Positions 1 to 5,458 of a stretch of DNA of 6,693 nt are shown piece after piece. A program made the position numbers and the translations under genes. This DNA comes from Candidatus Nanohalarchaeota archaeon. GTDB lineage: Archaea > EX4484-52 > B79-G9. The DNA lies in assembly GCA_003660865.1 (NCBI GenBank), contig QMVA01000078.1:1-6693 (forward strand), in the 5' to 3' direction. The notes under the pieces are model-generated. The model was given only the letters and a program-made list of their open reading frames with translations, searched no databases and was not told the origin of the DNA. The stretch's first letter is position 1. Each line of letters starts with the position of its first letter.

Positions 1-1
1 C

Positions 2-538
2 ACTGGCGCAGGTGATAAAAATTATACTTTCCCCAGTGATGTCCGGATTAATGGTGATTTGGATATGACTTCGAAGAAAATCACGAATGTTGCTCTTCCG
101 ACAGGTAATTCAGATGCTGTCACAATGGGTTATGTTGATGCTGCTATTGGTAGTGGGGGCGATTATTTTGTTAGCATGAAGTGTGAAGGTAAGGTAGATG
201 GCAGTAATGTCATCAGTGCCTGGATTGTGGCTGTTTCAGACTGCCCTTCCGAATGCACAGAAGTTTATTATCATGATGCACTTAATCCTGACAGTGAAAT
301 AGTTGGTAATATTGATTACCAGAGGTTTGGTAATATTCTTGTTAAAAGGCAGAGTGATTTCTTTTGGCGTACAGAGGTATGTTCGGATACTTACCAGAGA
401 TGCATCACAACAGGTAGTATCCAGGGGGCATGGGATACAGATCTTGATAAGAAATATGAGGTTAGTACTTCAGGAGGAGTAAGCCAAATGTCTTGTTGTA
501 GTGCGGTTTCATGTTCTATAAGAGTTTGCAGTTGTTAG
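2..538 (+). CDS. Secreted/surface protein with tail-fibre-like shaft module and Cys-rich C-terminus (5' partial)
   Basis: The reading frame is open from the first bases of the window, so the N-terminus lies upstream; an internal Met at 59 is unlikely to be the true start because homology to the downstream surface protein extends before it. Visible residues 1-48 form a module with the pattern YTFPSDV, LDM, KI, NVALPTGNSD, YVDA. The LDM-x2-x-KI, Pt, D and YVD pattern is typical of the shaft/neck repeats of phage tail fibres, and it matches residues 173-220 of the protein at 1184-2458 without gaps. The remaining ~130 residues match no family I recognise. They contain ten cysteines, five of them in the last 16 residues, which suggests a disulfide-stabilised extracellular head. 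No C-terminal membrane anchor is visible. A signal peptidase gene follows after 4 bp. The existence of the gene is secure; the adhesin-like role is an inference. Confidence 0.85.
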   Translation, partial: TGAGDKNYTFPSDVRINGDLDMTSKKITNVALPTGNSDAVTMGYVDAAIGSGGDYFVSMKCEGKVDGSNVISAWIVAVSDCPSECTEVYYHDALNPDSEIVGNIDYQRFGNILVKRQSDFFWRTEVCSDTYQRCITTGSIQGAWDTDLDKKYEVSTSGGVSQMSCCSAVSCSIRVCSC

Positions 539-542
539 CTAT

Positions 543-1163
543 ATGACTTATAAAGTTGCCGTATCTGTTGCTTTATTGTTCTTTTTTGCAGGCTTTTTTT
601 TGTTTTTCATACGTGCGCAGAATGAATTGGATATTGATAGGAATGTTGAAATAGTAGAGTTGAATTATAGCTCTGCTGCGAACACAGAGGAACATAGTTA
701 TAGCTGTGTTGCTAAAACAGAAGAAAAAATAGTCCGCGGAAATTCGCTGTCCGGGTTGATTGAAAACGGAGATACTATAAAATTACTTTTTGATTATTAT
801 ATGTGCAATGAGGTTAAAAGAGGGGATGTTGTTGCTTATGAGTATGCAGGAAATGATAATCTGATTATCAAGGTTGTGAAAGGATTGCCAAATGATCGAT
901 TTCGCATGGAAAAAAGTGAGAGTGACTGTGGATGGAATATCCTGATAAATGACGAAGCCGTCAGAAACTCTGAGGAGATTTCTTATGTTTTGGGTGAGCA
1001 GGGTTACAGGATGCTTTCTTTGTATGAAAGAAATTATGAAGGGATTATTCCTGAAAATACATATATTATTCTTGGTAATCTGGTTCATGGGTCTATGGAT
1101 AGTACGCGCTTCGGACTGGTTGACAAAGGAGACATTGTGGGCAAGGTTGTTGTCGTGTCTTGA
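543..1163 (+). CDS. Type I signal peptidase (S26 family, Ser/Lys bacterial-type)
   Basis: Membrane-bound peptidase expected to cleave signal peptides of secreted proteins on the outer face of the membrane. Residues 4-24 form one hydrophobic membrane segment, and the rest is a single extracytoplasmic catalytic domain. Family boxes visible in order: GNSLSG at 66-71 with the presumed nucleophile Ser68 (the usual GNSMxP lacks its Pro here), RGDVV at 93-97, LIIKVVKGLPND at 107-118 with Lys110 aligning to the general-base Lys of bacterial LepB, and GSMDSTRFG at 183-191 with Asp186. Archaeal and ER Sec11-type enzymes normally have His in place of this Lys, so this copy is of the bacterial Lys class. 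The GDN before the last box has become GNL. At 206 residues it is a compact but complete length. The start is 4 bp after the previous stop with no obvious Shine-Dalgarno, consistent with translational coupling. Its place between two exported proteins suggests a dedicated processing enzyme; general secretion is the alternative. Confidence 0.88.
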   Translation: MTYKVAVSVALLFFFAGFFLFFIRAQNELDIDRNVEIVELNYSSAANTEEHSYSCVAKTEEKIVRGNSLSGLIENGDTIKLLFDYYMCNEVKRGDVVAYEYAGNDNLIIKVVKGLPNDRFRMEKSESDCGWNILINDEAVRNSEEISYVLGEQGYRMLSLYERNYEGIIPENTYIILGNLVHGSMDSTRFGLVDKGDIVGKVVVVS

Positions 1164-1170
1164 GGGTGTT

Positions 1171-1180
1171 AAGTATATAA
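1171..1180 (+). promoter_or_regulatory. TATA-like box A before the second surface protein
   Basis: AAGTATATAA resembles an archaeal box A. Its centre lies about 26-29 bp before the ATG at 1205, the spacing expected for leaderless transcription from that ATG. If real, the second surface protein can be transcribed separately from the peptidase gene and starts at 1205 rather than at the GTG at 1184. It could equally be chance in AT-rich DNA; a similar AGTATATAA also occurs at 2478-2486 after the gene. Confidence 0.35.
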
Positions 1181-1183
1181 ACT

Positions 1184-2458
1184 GTGAAAAGAATAATTGT
1201 GCTTATGAGAGGCAGAGTTGTTGTAAGTTGTGTTGTTTTAATTTGTCTATTGGCAGTGCCAGCATTCGCATTTGATATGACTGCGCCGGTTACAGGCTTT
1301 TTCAGCTACGTTTCCGGTTTGTTTACTTATGCGGATGATGCGCCGCAGGTTACGGATGCTTTTCTTAATCAATATAAGTTCGTGCCAGGGGATCATATGA
1401 TGATTACTGCGCACGTTAAGGATGATTATGGTATTGATGCGGTCAGGGCAGAGATTGAGCATGATGCAGGGGTTGATGTTGTCAATCTGGTTCTTGTTAC
1501 AGGAAATGAGGAAGAGGGGACTTACCTGGGACAGTGGGTTGTTCATGACTGCTCTGCGAGAGAGTATGATGCGCGGATTATTGCTGTTGATTCTTCGGGG
1601 CAGGAGGGTTATAATGTACTTGTGTGGGAGGATCCACTGGTATGTAATCCGGGGCATCAGGCAGAGGATGTCTGCCCAGGGGTGTTTGGTGGGAATGCCA
1701 CTGGCGCGGGATTGAAAGATTATACTTTTCCAAGTGATGTCCAGATCAAGGGTGAGTTGGATATGAGTTCGAATAAGATAATGAATGTTGCTCTTCCAAC
1801 AGGTAATTCAGATGTCGCGAGTAAGGAGTATGTGGATGCTTTGGGCGGTGGTTCGGAATCATATACCTGTGATGAAGCATGTAAAGATTACTCTATGATG
1901 AAAAATCAATTGTATGTATATGCTGATTGTGGTGACCCGGTAAAAAGAGTTTTTGCTACTTCTCAACTATGGAAAGGCAATCTTGGCGGACTCAACGGTG
2001 CAGATGCAAAGTGCCAGGCTGCTGCAGACAATGCTGGTTTAGGAGGTACCTGGAAAGCATGGTTGTCTACAAGTACAGTGGATGCAAAAGACAGGATAAC
2101 TGATGGTATGTATGTACGCGCAAGAGAGGTAAGAGTATGGGGCGGCTGCTGGTGTTCCAGTATTATTGCAAGCAACAAAGCGCAGTTACTTGATGGAGGT
2201 CTTGATAATTCAATATCCAGAACAGAGTTTGGTGTTGCAGTATCTGGGACTGTAAATACATGTACGGATTCAGATGGTACTGCAAGCACAGGGGCATTTA
2301 TGAATTACTGTTCTGATTGGACAAGTGGTTCAAGCAGTAGTTGTATTATTTATGGTAGATCTTCCAGCACAGATCATACGTGGTCGGGTTTTCCTAACTC
2401 CTGTAGTCCAACATACAGATGCGGCACTTCCAGACATGTTTATTGTTTTGAGCAGTAG
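1184..2458 (+). CDS. Secreted modular protein: Ig-like domain, tail-fibre-like module, endostatin/DUF1554-like head
   Basis: Residues 1-29 are a Sec signal peptide ending AFA before FDM. Residues ~52-150 are beta-rich and read like an Ig-like extracellular domain (VTDAFLNQ, MITAHVKDDYGIDAVRAEI, YDARIIAVDSSGQ). Residues 173-220 are the same shaft module as in the protein at 2-538. Residues ~254-424 are the head: RVFATS, GNLGGLNGADAKC, AGLGGTWKAWLS, NYCSDWT and a terminal VYCFEQ, the signature of DUF1554/endostatin-like domains of the C-type-lectin-like fold. Cys277, Cys376, Cys413 and Cys421 fit the two nested endostatin disulfides; the last two are 8 residues apart in both. No membrane anchor or LPXTG-like motif is visible. 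The start is uncertain: GTG at 1184 (start MKRII) gives the longest frame, while ATG at 1205 gives a clean signal peptide (start MRGRVVV) and sits at the right distance from the TATA-like box at 1171-1180. Likely a cell-surface binding protein; the ligand is unknown. Confidence 0.88.
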   Translation: MKRIIVLMRGRVVVSCVVLICLLAVPAFAFDMTAPVTGFFSYVSGLFTYADDAPQVTDAFLNQYKFVPGDHMMITAHVKDDYGIDAVRAEIEHDAGVDVVNLVLVTGNEEEGTYLGQWVVHDCSAREYDARIIAVDSSGQEGYNVLVWEDPLVCNPGHQAEDVCPGVFGGNATGAGLKDYTFPSDVQIKGELDMSSNKIMNVALPTGNSDVASKEYVDALGGGSESYTCDEACKDYSMMKNQLYVYADCGDPVKRVFATSQLWKGNLGGLNGADAKCQAAADNAGLGGTWKAWLSTSTVDAKDRITDGMYVRAREVRVWGGCWCSSIIASNKAQLLDGGLDNSISRTEFGVAVSGTVNTCTDSDGTASTGAFMNYCSDWTSGSSSSCIIYGRSSSTDHTWSGFPNSCSPTYRCGTSRHVYCFEQ

Positions 2459-2485
2459 ATGATATACAGATTGTTAAAGTATATA

Positions 2486-2507
2486 ACCTAAAGCTAGCGC
2501 TTTAGGT
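2486..2507. terminator. Perfect 9-bp stem-loop between convergent genes
   Basis: ACCTAAAGC (2486-2494), loop TAGC, GCTTTAGGT (2499-2507). It lies 27 bp after the second surface-protein stop and 32 bp after the RNase J stop on the other strand, so it is placed to end or protect both transcripts. No long T-tract follows on either strand, so it is not a classic intrinsic terminator; a 3'-end-stabilising hairpin is an equally good reading. Confidence 0.5.
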
Positions 2508-2539
2508 CACAGACGCTTTGATCAAGAGCACTAAGGAGT

Positions 2540-3850
2540 TTAAAGATCAACCACAGCCCCATTATAAAGAACCTTTACACTATCCCCCATCCTGTATCCT
2601 TCATCCATTGCCAGGCTTGCGTAGCTTGCCAAGCGCTCTGTCTCTCCATGGTTCGGGAATACATACTCCGGGTTGATCATCCTTAGCATGTCGCGATGGT
2701 CTTCTCTTCGCGCATGACCCGATACATGGACGTGCTGGAGCATCCGTACTCCCTGCTCGCGAAGGTTCTGGTCAAGAGTGTAGCGGTTGGATTCATTTAA
2801 TGGGTTGGGTATGACTTCTGATGAGAATATAACCTGATCTTCTTTCCTGAATCTGAATTCATATTCTTTTCTTGACATTCTTGAAAGGATCGCATTTGGC
2901 TCTCCCTGATTGCCCGTGGCCAGCATCAGATAGTTTTCAGGGTTTGCCTGAACATCGATAAGGGCTTTTGCAATGCTTTTCTGGCGATTGAATATTTTTA
3001 TGTTTTTCAGGTTTATGAGACCAAGACGGCTTGCAGGGACCAGATAATTGCCTAAAGCTCTTCCAAGCATAATTATTTCTCTCTGGTTTTTGTTTGCTTT
3101 TATTATAGAGTTTATTCTTGCGATTTGGGACGCAAACGTTGTTATGACTACAGCAGTGTTTTCTTCGTATGCTCGATCAATTGCATCTTCTACAAGCACC
3201 TGTGCGACGTACTCAGGAGGAGTTCTTGCCTCGTCAGCGACGCGGACGCATTCAGAGACCAGGACTTTTACACCCTGTTTTCCCAGTTGCTTTATGCGCT
3301 TGTAATCCGGCTTTTCGCCGAGTGTCGGGTTGTTGTCGAGCTTGTAGTCGTTGAGGTATGCTATGATGCCTTCTTTTGTGTGAAGCGCTATTAGTGCTGT
3401 GTGTGGGATGCTGTGCGTCATATGTATAAATTCTACTTCAAAGTTGTGCGAGATTGATGCGGTCTCTCCTGCAGAAAGTGGGAAAAGGCTCTTTATGAGG
3501 TATCCGACTCCTGCGTCTTTCAGGAGGTTTTTAAGAATTTCGCATGTGTATGGTGTTGCGATTATAGGGCATTTGTATCGTTCTGCCATACGCGGGACTG
3601 CTGCAATGTGGTCAAGATGCCCATGGGAGAGGACGATTGCTGCTATGTTTTTGCCTTCAAGTATGTGGTCATCAGGCAGGGCCCCACACTGTATCATCTC
3701 TTTTGTGGATATTTTTCGGTCTTCTTCCTCAAGGGTGATTATTTTGTCCATGTATACGCCCATGTCGAGGATGACTACCTCGCCGTTTATTTCAACAGCA
3801 CTCATATTTTTTCCGACTTCATTATAGCCGCCGATTGCATAAAATTTCAT
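2540..3850 (-). CDS. Archaeal RNase J (metallo-beta-lactamase/beta-CASP ribonuclease)
   Basis: Ribonuclease expected to degrade RNA 5'-to-3' (possibly also endonucleolytically) in cytoplasmic RNA turnover. Of 436 residues, the metallo-beta-lactamase motifs are all visible: Asp29 in ILDMG, HGHLDH at 76-81 (zinc ligands), His146 in MTHSIPHT and Asp168 in NDYKLD. The beta-CASP insert follows in the middle. The C-terminal beta-CASP motifs are SGHA at 377-380 (His379) and PNHGE at 399-403 (His401). The length and the NDYK form of motif IV match archaeal RNase J. The ATG at 3850 is chosen over a GTG at 3859 because AGGAAG at 3859-3864 then sits 8 nt upstream and the protein begins MKFYAIGGYNEVGKN, as is usual in the family. 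The gene is last in a - strand RNA-related cluster after lsm, rpl37e and tRNA-Gly, with its own promoter candidate at 3991-3999 and a ~118-nt leader. Confidence 0.95.
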   Translation of the reverse strand: MKFYAIGGYNEVGKNMSAVEINGEVVILDMGVYMDKIITLEEEDRKISTKEMIQCGALPDDHILEGKNIAAIVLSHGHLDHIAAVPRMAERYKCPIIATPYTCEILKNLLKDAGVGYLIKSLFPLSAGETASISHNFEVEFIHMTHSIPHTALIALHTKEGIIAYLNDYKLDNNPTLGEKPDYKRIKQLGKQGVKVLVSECVRVADEARTPPEYVAQVLVEDAIDRAYEENTAVVITTFASQIARINSIIKANKNQREIIMLGRALGNYLVPASRLGLINLKNIKIFNRQKSIAKALIDVQANPENYLMLATGNQGEPNAILSRMSRKEYEFRFRKEDQVIFSSEVIPNPLNESNRYTLDQNLREQGVRMLQHVHVSGHARREDHRDMLRMINPEYVFPNHGETERLASYASLAMDEGYRMGDSVKVLYNGAVVDL

Positions 3851-3858
3851 AATTAACA

Positions 3859-3864
3859 CTTCCT
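3859..3864 (-). promoter_or_regulatory. Ribosome-binding site of RNase J (decides the start)
   Basis: AGGAAG on the - strand, 8 nt before the ATG at 3850. It overlaps the alternative in-frame GTG at 3859, which therefore cannot be served by it. Confidence 0.7.
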
Positions 3865-3936
3865 TTATTTATTGAAGTCACAGAAGAAGCATCAGCACCG
3901 CTAAGACTTTTTGGTCCAGTCCAATGCTTATTCTGG

Positions 3937-3962
3937 TAATTCTTTCACATGTTGTGGAATTA
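3937..3962 (-). promoter_or_regulatory. Stem-loop in the presumed 5' leader of RNase J
   Basis: TAATTC (3937-3942) pairs with GAATTA (3957-3962), and inside it CACA pairs with TGTG around a 3-nt loop, leaving a 3-nt bulge. If transcription starts about 26 bp after the box at 3991-3999, near 3969, this hairpin lies within ~10 nt of the mRNA 5' end. The rest of 3865-4110 holds no gene I can support. Confidence 0.35.
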
Positions 3963-3990
3963 TAGAATAAATACAGTTTATTTTATTTGG

Positions 3991-3999
3991 TATATAAAG
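3991..3999 (-). promoter_or_regulatory. Box A (TATA) candidate for RNase J
   Basis: CTTTATATA on the - strand is close to the archaeal box A consensus and predicts a start near 3969. The motif is nearly symmetric (TATATAAAG on +), so it could also drive + strand transcription towards ~4020, but no real + strand gene lies there. Confidence 0.45.
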
Positions 4000-4110
4000 G
4001 TTCGCTTTGTGTGCATGAAAAAATATGCAGATGCAGTAACTAAACTGTGGGAGTACTCAATGTATTGGTCTGAGAATGTTTGGGTATTGACGCAGAACTC
4101 GCTTCAGGAA

Positions 4111-4181
4111 TGCGATCGCCGGGAATTGAACCCGGGCTTTTGGCTTGGAAGGCCAAAGTCATACCACTAGACCACGATCGC
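4111..4181 (-). tRNA. tRNA-Gly (anticodon UCC)
   Basis: Full cloverleaf on the - strand: 7-bp acceptor stem GCGATCG/CGATCGC, D-arm GTC/GAC, anticodon stem TTGGC/GCCAA with loop CTTCCAA (anticodon TCC, reads GGA), 4-nt variable loop, T-stem CCGGG/CCCGG with loop TTCAATT, and discriminator A. No intron is present and CCA is not encoded (TTC follows), so CCA must be added after transcription. The length is 71 nt. A box A lies at -26. The gene starts 36 bp after the L37e stop. Confidence 0.97.
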
Positions 4182-4203
4182 AAATGCTACAGTTCTGTGA
4201 ATC

Positions 4204-4211
4204 CATATAAG
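4204..4211 (-). promoter_or_regulatory. Box A of tRNA-Gly
   Basis: CTTATATG on the - strand, centred about 26 bp upstream of the mature tRNA 5' end at 4181, the standard archaeal TATA position. It shows that the tRNA has its own promoter just after rpl37e. Confidence 0.65.
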
Positions 4212-4217
4212 AATGAA

Positions 4218-4406
4218 TTATTTGCGTTGCGAAGTGGTAGTGCCTGTTTTTGTCTGCCAGTTGTATTTTCTCATGCGCTTACTTTTGCCGAAACCGCAGG
4301 CTGCACAGATTTTGTCAGTCCTGTGCATTGCGTGTTTGCCGCATCTTCGACAAATTACATGACTTCTTTTGTTTCTTTTTCCGAATGATGGTTTACCGTC
4401 TGTCAT
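4218..4406 (-). CDS. rpl37e: 50S ribosomal protein L37e
   Basis: Small zinc-binding protein of the large ribosomal subunit found in archaea and eukaryotes. The 62 residues include the family core PSFGKRNK at 6-13, the zinc ribbon Cys19, Cys22, Cys34 and Cys37 (CRRCG and [11 protein letters not shown]) and the KYNW signature at 47-50, followed by a basic tail. The ATG at 4406 is supported by GAGGAG on the - strand at 4414-4419, 7 nt upstream. It lies downstream of lsm, its usual archaeal neighbour, but here separated by a structured 241-bp gap. A TATA-like ATTTATATC on the - strand at 4471-4479 may give it a separate promoter. Confidence 0.96.
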   Translation of the reverse strand: MTDGKPSFGKRNKRSHVICRRCGKHAMHRTDKICAACGFGKSKRMRKYNWQTKTGTTTSQRK

Positions 4407-4438
4407 TTTGTTCTCCTCGCCAGTATTTATGTTTTATT

Positions 4439-4486
4439 CCAAGTGGATAAATACACCGCCGCTTGCTGCGGATATAAATCACTTGG
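4439..4486. repeat. Structured palindromic element 1 (CUUG-loop core)
   Basis: Outer arms CCAAGTG (4439-4445) and CACTTGG (4480-4486) enclose an inner GC hairpin CCGC/GCGG (4456-4459 and 4468-4471), with one C-T mismatch, a G-C pair and a CTTG loop (4462-4465). A 21-nt core (4450-4470) matches the core of element 2 at 17 of 21 positions. The element overlaps the possible L37e promoter TATA. It looks like a small dispersed palindromic repeat or a structured RNA part. Confidence 0.6.
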
Positions 4487-4535
4487 GAAGATTAAAAATC
4501 ATGAAAATTCTGGTTGATGGGGTGTATTTTCAAGC

Positions 4536-4574
4536 TTTTTAATTGTCAGGTCATAATTTATGGACAATTAAAAA
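4536..4574. repeat. Perfect 12-bp inverted repeat
   Basis: TTTTTAATTGTC (4536-4547) and GACAATTAAAAA (4563-4574) are separated by 15 nt. The last five bases are also used by the outer stem of element 2, so the two folds are mutually exclusive in a single RNA. Confidence 0.65.
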
Positions 4575-4646
4575 TCGCCGGCTTAGAAATTCGCGTAATA
4601 CTCCGGAGCTTGCTCCGTTTGGGATAGCGAATTTCAGGTGATTTTT
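4570..4646. repeat. Structured palindromic element 2, terminator-like, after lsm
   Basis: Three stacked stems: outer AAAAATCGCC (4570-4579) with GGTGATTTTT (4637-4646), containing one G-U wobble; middle GAAATTCGC (4586-4594) with GCGAATTTC (4627-4635), perfect; inner CGGAG/CTCCG around a CTTG loop (4604-4617). It begins right after the lsm stop. On the - strand it is followed by TTTTT, on the + strand it runs into T8, so it could terminate transcription from either side. Its core is related to element 1. Confidence 0.65.
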
Positions 4647-4647
4647 T

Positions 4648-4866
4648 TTATTCAGGGGATGCGCAGACTATATTGTCTCCGCGAACCAGAAGCTTCCCGT
4701 ATTTTTTTGTTACTTCACTGTCTGATACTTCGGCATCGCTTAGCCACATATTCAGGTGAATGTCGAATGCCTGTAGTTTCCCGGTGATTTCTTTTTCATT
4801 TTTTAGTATTATGACTATTCGTTTGTCTCGTCCGCGATTCAGGACATCTAAAGGTCTTGTTTCCAT
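4648..4866 (-). CDS. Archaeal Sm-like protein (LSm/SmAP)
   Basis: Sm-fold protein that forms a ring (usually a heptamer) binding U-rich RNA; a cytoplasmic RNA chaperone and RNA-metabolism partner. The 72 residues cover the RPLDVLN start, the Sm1 motif at ~15-46 with the RNA-binding DIHLN (Asp35, His37, Asn39), and the Sm2 motif at ~57-67 with LVRGDNIV (Arg62, Gly63, Asp64). The ATG at 4866 has a near-perfect GGGAGGAG Shine-Dalgarno (4872-4879), about 5 nt upstream. Upstream is a 195-bp divergent region shared with S8e. rpl37e follows on the same strand after the structured gap. Confidence 0.95.
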   Translation of the reverse strand: METRPLDVLNRGRDKRIVIILKNEKEITGKLQAFDIHLNMWLSDAEVSDSEVTKKYGKLLVRGDNIVCASPE

Positions 4867-5015
4867 TTAATCTCCTCCCTGTATTATTCAGATGTAGTAT
4901 AAGATTATAGTTAACGTCATTAATAAATAGACAATTTATATTTATCAGCAGAAATATATGACTCTAATTTAATAAACTTATGCAGTTATCACCTTACATA
5001 TATGGTTTGAGTTAG

Positions 5016-5024
5016 TTTTATAAA
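5016..5024 (+). promoter_or_regulatory. Box A of S8e
   Basis: TTTTATAAA, centred ~42 bp before the ATG, predicts a start near 5046 and a ~16-nt leader that keeps the AGGT ribosome-binding site at 5051-5054. The rest of the divergent region 4867-5015 holds several TATA-like stretches, one of which probably serves lsm; I cannot decide which. Confidence 0.5.
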
Positions 5025-5061
5025 GGTTTGCGGTTGATTAATAGGAGTTAAGGTAATATTT

Positions 5062-5457
5062 ATGGGTCAATGGCATAAAGTTTCAAGCAGAAAGGCAACA
5101 GGAGGACTGCTAAGACACAACAGGAAGACGAAGAATTATGAGGCAGGCAATGAGCCGGTTAAGACTGTTATCGGGCAGAAAAAGGTTAAGTTCATCAAGG
5201 GTCGTGGCGGGAACTTCAAGGTAAAATTGAGGTCTGCATCTGTTGTTAATGTTGCTGATCAAAAGTCAAAGTCTGTAAAGAAGGCGAAAGTTCTTGAGGT
5301 TATTGAGAATAAGGCGAATCCGCATTTTGTCAGGCAGAAAGTCATTACCAAAGGTGCTCTGATTAAGACAGATGCAGGTGTTTGCAGGGTTACAAGCAGG
5401 CCAGGGCAATATGGCTCGGTTGATGCTGTTCTTGTTGAGAATGTAAGTAAGAAGTAA
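5062..5457 (+). CDS. rps8e: 30S ribosomal protein S8e
   Basis: Small-subunit ribosomal protein specific to archaea and eukaryotes. The 131 residues show the family start GQWHKVSSRKATGG, basic RHNRKTKNYEAG (19-30), the RGRGG-like KGRGGNFKVKLR segment and the C-terminal ITKGALI and SRPGQYGSV signatures. Length is usual for archaeal S8e. AGGT at 5051-5054 lies 7 nt before the ATG, with a second AGGAG at 5043-5047. It is the only + strand housekeeping gene here. A T-rich stretch starting at 5458 could serve as its terminator. Confidence 0.96.
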   Translation: MGQWHKVSSRKATGGLLRHNRKTKNYEAGNEPVKTVIGQKKVKFIKGRGGNFKVKLRSASVVNVADQKSKSVKKAKVLEVIENKANPHFVRQKVITKGALIKTDAGVCRVTSRPGQYGSVDAVLVENVSKK

Positions 5458-5458
5458 T

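Noticed and set aside
1247..1657. 136-codon - strand frame
   Set aside because: Antisense to the signal peptide and Ig-like part of the second surface protein, whose domain structure is clear.
3399..3827. 142-codon + strand frame
   Set aside because: Lies entirely antisense to the conserved RNase J gene and shows no recognisable domain.
3949..4170. 73-codon + strand frame (with ATG at 4015 after a TATA-like box)
   Set aside because: Its C-terminal half is the antisense of tRNA-Gly, a classic source of false ORFs; the upstream part matches nothing, and the TATA-like box serves RNase J equally well.
4080..4388. 102-codon + strand frame
   Set aside because: It is antisense to tRNA-Gly and to L37e, both of which are certain.
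4439..4646. CRISPR array or attachment site in the lsm-rpl37e gap
   Set aside because: Only two core copies, with different flanks and no regular spacers; there is no integrase, and the intact tRNA-Gly shows no duplicated 3' end in the window.
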